From the NCBI GenBank assembly GCA_025355105.1, contig JANYAE010000030.1:1-38697 (forward strand): 38,697 nt of DNA, in the 5' to 3' direction. How positions within the stretch are numbered: the first letter of the stretch is position 1; the number at the start of each line of letters is the position of its first letter. Made by a program: the position numbers and the translations under genes. Of the stretch, positions 26,719-34,687 are shown in pieces. This DNA is from Pseudomonadota bacterium. Lineage in GTDB: Bacteria > Pseudomonadota > Gammaproteobacteria > Steroidobacterales > Steroidobacteraceae. Under the pieces are notes generated by a model. It saw only the letters and a program-made list of their open reading frames with translations. It searched no databases and had not been told where the DNA came from.

Positions 26719-28387
26719 CGGCCGGGCGCTCGCGGCACTGCTGTGGCCGCACCTGCGGCCGCGGCTCGGGCGCTACGGGCTGGCGCTCGGCCTCGGCCTC
26801 GCGCTCGCCGCGCTGTCCGCGGCACAGCCGCTGCTGACGCGCCTCGCGATCGACGACGGGCTGATCGCGCGCCACTACGAGCGGCTGCTCCTCGCCTGCT
26901 TCGGCATGCTCGCGCTCGCCGCCAGCGGGCTCGCGCTCGGCGCGCTGCACCGCGTGGTCTACGTGCGCGCCTCCGGGCTCACGCTGTTCTCGCTGCGCGG
27001 CTCGGCCTACCGGCACCTGATGCGCGTCTCGCCGCGGCGCCTGGCCGAGTGGTCGGTCGGCGATCTGGTCTCGCGCCTCGACGGCGACGTCGCCGAGGTG
27101 CAGCGCTTCGGCACCGACGCCGTCGCGAGCTTCGTCAACGGGCTGCTGAGCCTCGCGGCCAGCGCCGCGGTGATGCTCGCGCTGTCGTGGCGGCTGACGC
27201 TGGTGGTCGGTGCGCTGCTGCCGCTGCAGCTCGCGATCCGCCACTTTGCGCGGCCGCGGATCGAGGCGAGCACGCGGCGGCTGCGCGAGCAGTCGGCCGA
27301 GATCGGCGGCTTCCTGGTCGAGACGCTGGCCGGCGCACGCGAGGTGCAGGGCGCCGGTGCCGCGCGGCTCGAGGAGCGGCGCCTGGCGGGCCTCAACGAG
27401 CGCTACCTCGAGCGCGCGCTCGAGCAGCAGCTGATCGCCTACGGCACGGGCTCGGCGGCGAGCTTCGTCGGCCACCTCGCGACCGCCGCCGTGTTCGTGC
27501 TCGGCGGCTACTACGCGCTCGACGCGCGGCTCTCGGTCGGCACGCTGGTCGCGTTCGTCGCGCTGCTCGGCCGCGGCGCGGGCTCGGCCGGCTCGCTGAT
27601 GGGCCTGTACACCGGCTACCAGCGCGCGCGGGTCAGCCTCGAGCGCGTTGCCGCGCTGTTCGCGATGCCGGTGGTCGCCGAGCGCGCCGACGCGACGCCG
27701 CTGGCGGCCGATGCGCGCGGCGCGCTGCGCTTCGAGGGCGTCAGCGTCACGCTGCCGGACGGCCGCCTGCTGTTCGAGCGGCTGGAGCTCGCGATCCCGG
27801 CCGGCGCCAAGGTCCTGCTGCGCGGCGCCTCCGGCGCCGGCAAGACGACGCTGATCGACCTGCTGCGCCGCTTCATCGAGCCCGACGAGGGCCGCATCCT
27901 GGTCGACGGCCGGCCGCTCGGCGAGCTGCCGCTCGAGGACCTGCGACGCCGGATCGTCGTCGTCGACCAGGCGCCGGTGCTGTTTCGCGGCACGATCCTC
28001 GACAACCTCCGCTACGGCTTGCCGCAGGTCAACGAGGCGGCAGTGCTCGAGGCCGCGGTGCTGGCGGGAGTCGACGAGTTCGTGCGCGACCTGCCACAGG
28101 GCTACCGCACGCCGGTCGGCAGCGGCGGCGCCGGGCTCTCGACCGGCCAGCGGCAGCGCATCGCGATCGTGCGCGCCGCGCTCGCCGATCCGTTGATCGT
28201 GATCCTCGACGAGGCCACCAGCGGCCTCGACCTCGCGGCCGCGCGCGCCGTGCACGGCGCGCTCGACGAGACCTTCCCGACGCGCACCCGCATCGTCGTC
28301 ACGCACCACGCGGCGCAGGTCGAGCGCTTCGACGTCGACTGCTTGCTCGAGGCCGGCGCCGTCACGACCGCCGCGCGCGCGGGCTGA
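26699..28387 (+). CDS. qhpF: ABC transporter, fused membrane and ATPase domains
   Basis: A 562-aa half-transporter of the MsbA/LapB-like exporter type. About six transmembrane helices occupy residues 10-300. The ATPase has Walker A (GASGAGKTTL, about residue 376), the signature LSTGQRQRIA, Walker B (VILDEATSGLD) and a terminal switch His in VTHHAAQ. QhpF is thought to export the cross-linked gamma subunit, which lacks a Sec signal. No peptidase C39 domain is present, consistent with leader removal by the separate protease QhpE. The GTG start at 26699 lies inside qhpB; no ATG is available in the first 50 codons, so the true start is somewhat uncertain. Confidence 0.9.
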   Translation: MSSARTDGRALAALLWPHLRPRLGRYGLALGLGLALAALSAAQPLLTRLAIDDGLIARHYERLLLACFGMLALAASGLALGALHRVVYVRASGLTLFSLRGSAYRHLMRVSPRRLAEWSVGDLVSRLDGDVAEVQRFGTDAVASFVNGLLSLAASAAVMLALSWRLTLVVGALLPLQLAIRHFARPRIEASTRRLREQSAEIGGFLVETLAGAREVQGAGAARLEERRLAGLNERYLERALEQQLIAYGTGSAASFVGHLATAAVFVLGGYYALDARLSVGTLVAFVALLGRGAGSAGSLMGLYTGYQRARVSLERVAALFAMPVVAERADATPLAADARGALRFEGVSVTLPDGRLLFERLELAIPAGAKVLLRGASGAGKTTLIDLLRRFIEPDEGRILVDGRPLGELPLEDLRRRIVVVDQAPVLFRGTILDNLRYGLPQVNEAAVLEAAVLAGVDEFVRDLPQGYRTPVGSGGAGLSTGQRQRIAIVRAALADPLIVILDEATSGLDLAAARAVHGALDETFPTRTRIVVTHHAAQVERFDVDCLLEAGAVTTAARAG

Positions 28388-28390
28388 CGC

Positions 28391-29059
28391 GTGCGCTGGC
28401 GGCTCGGCCTGGTCGACAGCGGCGCGCCGCCGGGACTGCCGCTCGCGGCGGCCGGCTTCGCCACCGACGGCGCCCGCGGCGCGGTCGGCGCCGATGCGAG
28501 CGGCCACGGCACGCGGATCGCGCGCGTGCTCACGGCAGGGAGCGCCGACGTCGAGCTGGTGCTCGCGCAGGTGTTCGACTGCGGCCGGCCGAGCTCGGCG
28601 GCGGCCGTCGCCGCCGGCATCGACTGGTGCCGCGCCGAGGGCGCGCAGCTCGTGCATCTCAGCCTCGGGCTCCGCTTCGACCGTGCGCCGTTGGCCGCGG
28701 CGGTCGGCCGAGCGATCGCCGCCGGCTGCCTGATCGTCGCGGCGACGCCGGCGCGCGGCGCAGCGGTCTATCCGGCGGCCTACGCGGGCGTGATTCGCGC
28801 CACCGGCGATGCGCGCTGCGCCGCCGACGAGATCTCGCACCTCGGCGCGGCGACCTTCGGCGGCTGCGTCCGGCCGGAACCGGCGACCGCCGGCGGCGGC
28901 GCGAGTGTCGGCGCCGCGGCCGTCAGCCGGGCGCTGACCGAGTGGCTCCGCCCCGGCGCCGGCTTCGGTGAGGCCGTAGCGGCGCTGGCGGCGCGGGCGC
29001 GCTACGATGGGCCGGAACGCCGCGGGCCTGCGGCACCTGAGGGGGAGCAGACGTCATGA
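28391..29059 (+). CDS. qhpE: Subtilisin-like leader protease for the gamma subunit
   Basis: A 222-aa compact subtilase, shorter than secreted relatives and without signal peptide or propeptide, so cytoplasmic. The triad is visible: Asp9 (LVDSG), His39 (ASGHGT) and Ser172 (GASVGAA). QhpE cleaves the QhpC leader after QhpD has made the cross-links. The stretch where subtilisins have the oxyanion-hole Asn (AAxGN) reads VAATPARG (116-123), with no Asn. The 3' tail after about residue 200 is low-complexity and may be disordered. The start is GTG at 28391, 3 bp after qhpF; the stop overlaps the next gene by 4 bp. Confidence 0.88.
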   Translation: MRWRLGLVDSGAPPGLPLAAAGFATDGARGAVGADASGHGTRIARVLTAGSADVELVLAQVFDCGRPSSAAAVAAGIDWCRAEGAQLVHLSLGLRFDRAPLAAAVGRAIAAGCLIVAATPARGAAVYPAAYAGVIRATGDARCAADEISHLGAATFGGCVRPEPATAGGGASVGAAAVSRALTEWLRPGAGFGEAVAALAARARYDGPERRGPAAPEGEQTS

Positions 29060-29847
29060 GCGCACATGCCGGATCCATGGCCGCGCCGCCGGCCGCCGAA
29101 CCGCTGTTGCGGATCGAGCGCACGCCGCCGGTCGCACGCCTGACGCTGAACCGCGCCGCCAAGTACAACACCTTGTCCGCGGCGTTGATCGCCGAGCTCA
29201 GGGGCACGCTCGCGACGCTGGCCACCGACCGCGAGGTGCGCGTGATCGTGCTCGCCGCCGACGGCAAGGCGTTCAGCGCCGGCCACGACCTCACCGAGAT
29301 GGGGGCCGACCGGTCGCTCGAGGACATGCGGGCGCTGTTCGCGAGTTGCAGCGAGCTGATGCTCGCAATCCAGCGCCAGCCGCAGCCGGTGATCGCGCGC
29401 GTCCAGGGCGTCGCCACCGCCGCGGGCTGCCAGCTGGTGGCGATGTGCGATCTCGCGGTCGCGAGCAGCAATGCGCGCTTCGCGGTCTCGGGCATCAACC
29501 TCGGGCTGTTCTGCGCGACGCCGTCGGTCGCGCTCAGCCGCAATCTGCCGCGCAAGCAGGCGCTCGAGATGCTGCTGACCGGCGATTTCATCGACGCCGA
29601 GACCGCGCGCCAGCGCGGCCTCGTCAATCGCGTCGTGGCGCCGGAGGCGCTCGACGAGGAACTCGCCAAGCTGACCGCGGCGATCGCCGCCAAGTCGCCG
29701 GCCGCGGTCGCCGCCGGCAAGCGCCTCTTCTATCAGCAACTGGAGCTCGGGGTTGAAGCCGCCTACGCGCGTGCCGGCGAGGTGATGGCCTGCAACGCGG
29801 TGGAGCCGGACGCGCGCCACGGCATCGCGGCGTTCACCAAGCGCTGA
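29056..29847 (+). CDS. Crotonase-fold protein, ECHDC3-like, lacking catalytic Glu pair
   Basis: A 263-aa enoyl-CoA hydratase/isomerase family protein. The oxyanion-hole block FSAGHDL (73-79) and the QGVATAAGCQLVAMCDLAVAS block are present. At the two positions of the crotonase catalytic glutamates it has Gln126 (GCQL) and Gly146 (SGINLG), so classical hydration is unlikely. The GLFCATPSVALSRNLPRK segment resembles the ECHDC3 group, whose reaction is not well defined. It overlaps qhpE by 4 bp and ends the qhp run, 3 bp from a convergent gene. It may act on an acyl-CoA from the amine substrate as isomerase, hydrolase or lyase; this is inference. Confidence 0.88.
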   Translation: MSAHAGSMAAPPAAEPLLRIERTPPVARLTLNRAAKYNTLSAALIAELRGTLATLATDREVRVIVLAADGKAFSAGHDLTEMGADRSLEDMRALFASCSELMLAIQRQPQPVIARVQGVATAAGCQLVAMCDLAVASSNARFAVSGINLGLFCATPSVALSRNLPRKQALEMLLTGDFIDAETARQRGLVNRVVAPEALDEELAKLTAAIAAKSPAAVAAGKRLFYQQLELGVEAAYARAGEVMACNAVEPDARHGIAAFTKR

Positions 29848-29850
29848 GGT

Positions 29851-30480
29851 TCAGCGGTCGTCGCCGGCGGCGACGTCCTCGACCAGCGCGCGCACTTCCT
29901 CGAGCGCCGCGCGCCGCATCGGCCGGCCATCGCTCGGGCTGAGCGGCGACTGGCGGATGCCGTCGCGCGGGAACACCGTGGCGTCGACCGGGAAGTCGAA
30001 CACGCTGAACTGCACCGCCGGTACCTGCAGCACCCGCTCGGCGTTCATCTTCACGCGGTGCTCCGAGACCTTGTACTGGATGCGGTCCTCGAGCAGCCGC
30101 AGGCTGACCGCCTCCGGCGAGTCCGAAAAGACGTGCAGGCTGATCTCTTGGTGCGGCGTCGCGGTGCCGCTGAGCACCGGGCCGACCAGGCGCGGCTCGA
30201 ACTCCCCGAGCAGCTCCATCGCATCGACCGCCGCGCGGCGTTGCTCGGCGAGCGTCTCGGCGTGGGTGTCGGCCGCGAACAGGCGCTGGTACTCGGCGAG
30301 CGCCGCGTCGATCTCGGCGTTCTTCGGCAGCACGGCGTATTCGGAAGCGCCGAGGCGCTCGGCCGCCTTGCGCTTGGCGAAGCCGTAGTCGTCGACGCCG
30401 TGCTCGAACATCAAGCGCGCCGCCTCCTGGGCGAGCGCGCGGCGCAGATCGTCACCGCGGATGGCGCGCGGGCGAGTCAT
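29851..30480 (-). CDS. Conserved protein of unknown function
   Basis: A 209-aa soluble protein. The N-terminal 35 residues are helical (LRRALAQEAARLMFEHGVDDYGFAKRKAAERLG). The centre (about 70-160) looks like an alpha/beta domain with GTATPHQEISLHVFSDSPEAV and a following RIQYKVSEHRV. I recognise the type from betaproteobacteria and gammaproteobacteria, where it is sometimes labelled nucleotidyltransferase or, wrongly, UDP-N-acetylmuramate-alanine ligase; it has no Mur ligase ATP motif. The ATG at 30480 has GGAG 7 nt upstream. It is convergent with the crotonase gene and lies 69 bp downstream of mrcA on the same strand, so it may be read from the mrcA transcript. Confidence 0.75.
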   Translation of the reverse strand: MTRPRAIRGDDLRRALAQEAARLMFEHGVDDYGFAKRKAAERLGASEYAVLPKNAEIDAALAEYQRLFAADTHAETLAEQRRAAVDAMELLGEFEPRLVGPVLSGTATPHQEISLHVFSDSPEAVSLRLLEDRIQYKVSEHRVKMNAERVLQVPAVQFSVFDFPVDATVFPRDGIRQSPLSPSDGRPMRRAALEEVRALVEDVAAGDDR

Positions 30481-30549
30481 GTTCTGCTCCGGCCTTCCTG
30501 ACGCCCTGACTCTAGCACAGCAGCTTCGCGACGCCGTGACGCGCAGCGC

Positions 30550-33168
30550 TCAGAAGATCGGCTCGTCCGCCTTCTCGCCGGGCTTCGCGGTCGGCAGGCC
30601 GGCGCCGTCGCCGGCGACGCCACCGCTGCCCGGCAGCTTGCCGGCGAGGAACAACTCGAAGATCGCGTCCGGATCGTTGCCGCGCGCCGGCTCGCCGGTG
30701 CTCGCCGAGATGCGCGCGCTGACGATGCCCTCCGGCTGCGGCAGGCGGTGCTCGGGGCGCCCGGCCAGCGCCTCGCCCATGAAGTAGACCCACATCGGCA
30801 GCGCCGTGTGGCCGCCTTCCTCGCCGGCGCCGAGTGAATGCTCCTGGTCGAAGCCGACCCAGGCGGTGGCGACGACGTCGGCGTTGAAGCCGGAGAACCA
30901 GGTATCGCGGCGATCGTTGGTGGTACCGGTCTTGCCGGCGATGTCGTCGCGCTTCAGGGCCAGCGCGCGGCGCGCCGTGCCGCGCCGGATCACGTCGCGC
31001 ATCAGGTCGGTCATCAGGTAGGCGTTGGCCGCGGAGATGACGCGCGGTGCGAGGTGCTTGCCGGCCGGCACCGTGGCGCCGGCGCCGAGGTCGGCGAGGC
31101 GCGTGACGCCGGCGGCGTCGGCGCCGACCGCGTGCAGCGGCGCGTCGGCGATCGCCAGCGGCGATGGTACGGCGGCCGGGCTCGCCGGCGGCGGTCCGGC
31201 GTTCTCGGCCGGCAGGTCCGGCGCGGCGGCCGCCCTGCTGCGCCCGCCAGGCGGCTCCGGCGGCGGCGGCAACGGCGGTTCGATCGGCAGCGCGCACTCG
31301 AGGCAAGCGACGATCGGGTTGGAAGCGAACAGCGCGGTGCCGCTCGCGTCGCTGACGCGCTCGATCAGGTAGGGCTCGATGCGAAAGCCGCTATTGGCGA
31401 ACACCGCGAACCCAGTCGCCATCTCGAGCGGCGTGAGCTGCGCGGTGCCGAGCGCCATCGTCAGGTTGTGCGGCAGCTCATCCGACTCGAAGCCGAAGCG
31501 GGTCGCGTAGTCGATCGCGTAGTCGACGCCGAGCGCGCGCAGGATGCGGATCGAGACCAGGTTGCGCGAGCGGGCGAGGGCGTCCCGCAGCCGCGTCGGG
31601 CCATAGAAGTGCTTGGCGTCGTTCTCCGGCCGCCACATGTCCTCCATGCCGGCGCCCTCGATGACCACCGGTGCGTCGAGGATCACCGTCGCCGGCGTGA
31701 AGCCGCGCTCCAGCGCGCCGGAGTAGATGAACGGCTTGAAGCTCGATCCCGGCTGGCGCCGCGCCTGCACCACGCGGTTGAACTTGCTGGCGTAGAAGTC
31801 GAAGCCGCCGGCGAGCGCGGTGATCGCGCCGTCCTGCGGGTCCAGCGCGACGAACGCGCCCTGCACCAGCGGGATCTGCGCGAGCAGCGCGAAGCCGCCG
31901 CCGGACGGCAGCAGGTACACCACGTCGCCCGCGGCCACGATCTCCTTGGCCTCGCGCGGCGGCGCGCCGGGACCTGCGCCCTTGTCGGCGCGCCGCGCCC
32001 AGGCGAGGCCGTTCTCCCACGGCAGCAGGTAGCGGCGGCCGTCCTTGCCGAAGGCCACCGCGCTCTTGCCGGTGACACTCTCGATCACCGCCGGCACCAG
32101 GCCGCCGACCGGGCCGAAGTGCTCGAGCATCTGCGCCGCCTCGCGGGCGTCGGCCGGCGGCCGGGCCGAGTGACCGGAGGCGCCGCGCCAGCCGTGGCGC
32201 CGGTCGTACTCGAGCAGCGCGGCGCGCAGCGACCAGTCGGCGGCGCGCTGCAGGCGGCTGTCGATCGAGGTGCGGACCTCGTAGCCGGCGCTGTAGAGTT
32301 CTTCGCCGTACTTGTCGGCGAGTTCGGCGCGCACCATCTCGGCGACGTACGGCGCCTCGACCTCGACGCGCGCACCGTGCTCGAAGGTCTCGATCGGCGC
32401 GGCCACCGCGCTGTCGTGCTCGGCGCTGGTGATGTAGCCCTTTTCGAGCATGCGGCGCAGCACGTAGGCTCGGCGCTGGCGTGCGCGCTCGGGGTTGGCG
32501 ATCGGGTTGAGCGTCGACGGCGCCTTCGGCAGCGCCGCGATGGTCGCGATCTCGGCGATCGAGAGTTCCGGCAGGTCCTTGCCGTAGTAGACCTCGGCCG
32601 CGGCGGCCACGCCGTAGGCGCGTTCGCCGAGGAAGATCTTGTTGAGGTAGAGCGTCAGGATCTCCTGCTTGGAGAACTCGCTCTCGATGCGAAACGCGAG
32701 AAAGATCTCGCGCAGCTTGCGGCGCAGCTCCTTTTCCGGCGTCAGGAACATGTTCCGCGCCAGCTGCATCGTGATGGTGCTGCCGCCCTGGCGCGCCTCG
32801 TGGGTCACGGCCGTCACCGCGAGCGCCCGCATCAGGCCCCACGTGTCGATGCCGCCGTGCGAGAAGAAGCGGTCGTCCTCGGCGGCGAGGAAGGCGTTGA
32901 CCACCGCTTTCGGCACTTCCTCGAAGCGCACCGGAATGCGGCGCTGCTCGCCGATCTGCGCGAGCAGCCGTCCGTCGCGGGTGTAGATGCGCAGCGGCAC
33001 CTGCAGGTGCACGTCGCGCAGCTGCGCGACCTCCGGCAGCGTCGGCGCCAGGTAGTAGTAGGTCGCGAGGCCCGCGAGCAGGATGCCGCCGGCGACCAGC
33101 AGCGCGGCGCTGGCCAGCAGGCCGCCGACGCGAGCATAACGGGGATCGGTAATTGTGAACTGGCGCAA
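30550..33168 (-). CDS. mrcA: Penicillin-binding protein 1A (bifunctional)
   Basis: An 872-aa class A PBP that polymerises and cross-links peptidoglycan. One transmembrane helix spans about 15-38. The glycosyltransferase 51 domain (about 60-235) has EDDRFFSHGGID and the GGSTITMQLARN block. The transpeptidase has the active serine in GSSFKPF (about 474), SRN (about 543) and KTGTT (about 744). Between SxN and KTG lies a proline- and alanine-rich insert (EPPLPPPPEPP onward, about 635-690) that is longer than usual. The start is TTG at 33168 with GAGG upstream; no in-frame ATG fits. Divergence from pilMNOPQ is the common gammaproteobacterial order. Confidence 0.94.
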   Translation of the reverse strand: MRQFTITDPRYARVGGLLASAALLVAGGILLAGLATYYYLAPTLPEVAQLRDVHLQVPLRIYTRDGRLLAQIGEQRRIPVRFEEVPKAVVNAFLAAEDDRFFSHGGIDTWGLMRALAVTAVTHEARQGGSTITMQLARNMFLTPEKELRRKLREIFLAFRIESEFSKQEILTLYLNKIFLGERAYGVAAAAEVYYGKDLPELSIAEIATIAALPKAPSTLNPIANPERARQRRAYVLRRMLEKGYITSAEHDSAVAAPIETFEHGARVEVEAPYVAEMVRAELADKYGEELYSAGYEVRTSIDSRLQRAADWSLRAALLEYDRRHGWRGASGHSARPPADAREAAQMLEHFGPVGGLVPAVIESVTGKSAVAFGKDGRRYLLPWENGLAWARRADKGAGPGAPPREAKEIVAAGDVVYLLPSGGGFALLAQIPLVQGAFVALDPQDGAITALAGGFDFYASKFNRVVQARRQPGSSFKPFIYSGALERGFTPATVILDAPVVIEGAGMEDMWRPENDAKHFYGPTRLRDALARSRNLVSIRILRALGVDYAIDYATRFGFESDELPHNLTMALGTAQLTPLEMATGFAVFANSGFRIEPYLIERVSDASGTALFASNPIVACLECALPIEPPLPPPPEPPGGRSRAAAAPDLPAENAGPPPASPAAVPSPLAIADAPLHAVGADAAGVTRLADLGAGATVPAGKHLAPRVISAANAYLMTDLMRDVIRRGTARRALALKRDDIAGKTGTTNDRRDTWFSGFNADVVATAWVGFDQEHSLGAGEEGGHTALPMWVYFMGEALAGRPEHRLPQPEGIVSARISASTGEPARGNDPDAIFELFLAGKLPGSGGVAGDGAGLPTAKPGEKADEPIF

Positions 33169-33172
33169 GTAT

Positions 33173-33200
33173 TTGCCTCGCCGGGGGGGCGATTATGAAT
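33173..33200 (+). promoter_or_regulatory. Possible promoter of the riboswitch-pil transcript
   Basis: TTGCCT (33173-33178) and TATGAA(T) (33194-33200) are spaced 15-16 bp apart. Transcription would start about 33206, right at the first base of the riboswitch aptamer. The match is moderate, but the placement is exact. It overlaps the leader of divergent mrcA. Confidence 0.4.
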
Positions 33201-33205
33201 GGTAG

Positions 33206-33312
33206 TTGACGCTCAAGGGCAAACCCATCGAAAGGTGGGGACGCAAAGCTTCCGGTCTACAGGTGTCGCCGACGGCCAGTCGGTCGGGCCCATGACAGCG
33301 GGGTTGCCGGCG
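33206..33312 (+). ncRNA. c-di-GMP-I (GEMM) riboswitch aptamer
   Basis: The conserved GEMM-I blocks occur in order: AGGGCAAACC (33216-33225), a CCCATC-GAAA-GGTGGG stem-loop with the GNRA tetraloop (to 33240), ACGCAAAGC (33241-33249), a variable P2 hairpin including CCGAC-GGCCA-GTCGG (33269-33283), and AGCGGGGTTGCC (33297-33308). The first and last blocks match the Vibrio cholerae Vc2 aptamer almost base for base. All three G of AGGG are kept, pointing to c-di-GMP rather than cGAMP. The pilM start is about 290 nt downstream. I could not resolve the terminator/antiterminator; the rest of the leader (33313-33598) has no gene. Confidence 0.88.
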
Positions 33313-33526
33313 GGGAGGAGTTTCGCGCGCGTTCCATCGCGCCACCTCTCGCTGTCAGCAGCTTCTCTTCATCAGATGGCCCCGTCCCGTTTGGCCCTCG
33401 CCCCTGCCCGGGAGCGCGCCTGAGAGCGCGTCGCTGCGACGTGCGCTAGGTCTCGCGGCAGGCGTTCGGGGGTCCAAGGGCAGGTGAACCGTGATTATGC
33501 TCACGTTCCATTTAACAGTTTGTTGC

Positions 33527-33532
33527 TATAAA
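33527..33532 (+). promoter_or_regulatory. Possible second -10 element before pilM
   Basis: TATAAA stands in a locally A+T-rich stretch 70 bp before pilM. No good -35 is seen 17 bp upstream. If active it would bypass the riboswitch. An inverted repeat CAAGAC-N8-GTCTTG (33563-33582) lies between it and the start codon. Confidence 0.25.
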
Positions 33533-33598
33533 GTTGCTCGGACAACCTAAAGCGAATCGGCGGCAAGACTACTTAAGGTCTTGAAAGTAAAAGGATAT

Positions 33599-34687
33599 AT
33601 GAAGCTTTCCCTGCCGCAACTGTCGTTCTCTTTCGGGGCGAAGTACCGTCCGCTCATCGGACTCGACATCACGACCTCTTCGATCAAGCTGATCGAATTG
33701 TCGCAGGCGGGCGGCCAGTACCGCGTCGAGGCCTATGCCGCCGAGGCCACGCCCCACAGCGCCATCAACGAAAAGGCGATCGTCGACGCGCAGGCCGTCG
33801 GCGAGGCCATCAAGCGCGCCATCAAGCGCAGCGGCGCGCGCGCCAAGGAGGTCGCGGTCGCGATCTCCGGCGACGCCGCGATTACGAAAGTCATTCAGAT
33901 GCCGCGCGCGCTCAGCGGCCGCGACCTCGAGTCGCAGGTCGAGCTGCAGGCGGACCAGTACATCCCGTTCCCGATGGAAGAAGTCAGCTACGACTTCGAG
34001 GTCATGGGTCCGTCCGAGAAGGACACCGACATGCAGGACGTGCTGCTGGTCGCGACCCGCACCGAGAACGTCGAGCAGCGCCAGGCGGCGGTGACGGCCG
34101 CGGGCCTGTCGGCGCACATCGTCGACGTCGAGGCCTTCGCGCTCGAGAACGCCTGCCGGCTGATGACCCACCAGATGGTCGACGGCGGCAACGAGCGCAC
34201 CATCGCGGTGGTCGACTTCGGTGCGAGCACGACCACCTTCAGCGTCCTCAAGAACCTGCGCGTCATCTACACGCGCGACTTCGCCTTCGGCGGCCAGCAG
34301 CTGACCGAAGAGATCATGCGCACCTACGGACTGTCGATGGAGGAAGCCGGCCGCGCCAAGAAGGAAGGCGGTCTGCCGTCGAACTTCCAGCCGGAAGTGC
34401 TCGACCCGTTCATCGACGACATGACGCAGCAGGTCAGCCGCAGCCTGCAGTTCTACCTGGCCTCAGGCGGCGGTCGCGAGCAGCCGGAGCAGATCCTGAT
34501 CTGCGGCGGCTGCGCCAACATCCCGGGCGTCGCGGACGTGATCGCGAGCCGCGTCGGCATCCCCGCCGAGCGCGGTGATCCACTCGGGCAGATGAAACTG
34601 TCTTCCAAGGCGAAGGCGCAGGGCGTGGGCAAAGATGCCACTGCGCTCCTGATTGCCTGCGGCCTGGCTTTGCGGAGCTTCGACTGA
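33599..34687 (+). CDS. pilM: Type IV pilus inner-membrane platform protein PilM
   Basis: A 362-aa actin-like (FtsA-like) ATP-binding protein on the cytoplasmic face of the type IV pilus machine, recruited by the PilN N-terminus. Motifs are LIGLDITTSSIKLIELS (phosphate-1), VVDFGASTTTFSVL (phosphate-2) and LICGGCANIPGV (adenosine). The ATG at 33599 has AGGA 3 nt upstream, close but usable, and gives the family N-terminus; the in-frame TTG 18 nt earlier has no ribosome site. The stop overlaps the pilN start (TGATG). It is the first gene of the complete pilMNOPQ operon, downstream of a c-di-GMP riboswitch. Confidence 0.95.
   Translation: MKLSLPQLSFSFGAKYRPLIGLDITTSSIKLIELSQAGGQYRVEAYAAEATPHSAINEKAIVDAQAVGEAIKRAIKRSGARAKEVAVAISGDAAITKVIQMPRALSGRDLESQVELQADQYIPFPMEEVSYDFEVMGPSEKDTDMQDVLLVATRTENVEQRQAAVTAAGLSAHIVDVEAFALENACRLMTHQMVDGGNERTIAVVDFGASTTTFSVLKNLRVIYTRDFAFGGQQLTEEIMRTYGLSMEEAGRAKKEGGLPSNFQPEVLDPFIDDMTQQVSRSLQFYLASGGGREQPEQILICGGCANIPGVADVIASRVGIPAERGDPLGQMKLSSKAKAQGVGKDATALLIACGLALRSFD

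Noticed and set aside
33199..33423. 74-codon plus-strand frame in the pilM leader
   Set aside because: It lies across the GEMM riboswitch, whose conserved blocks explain the sequence better. No protein family is recognisable.
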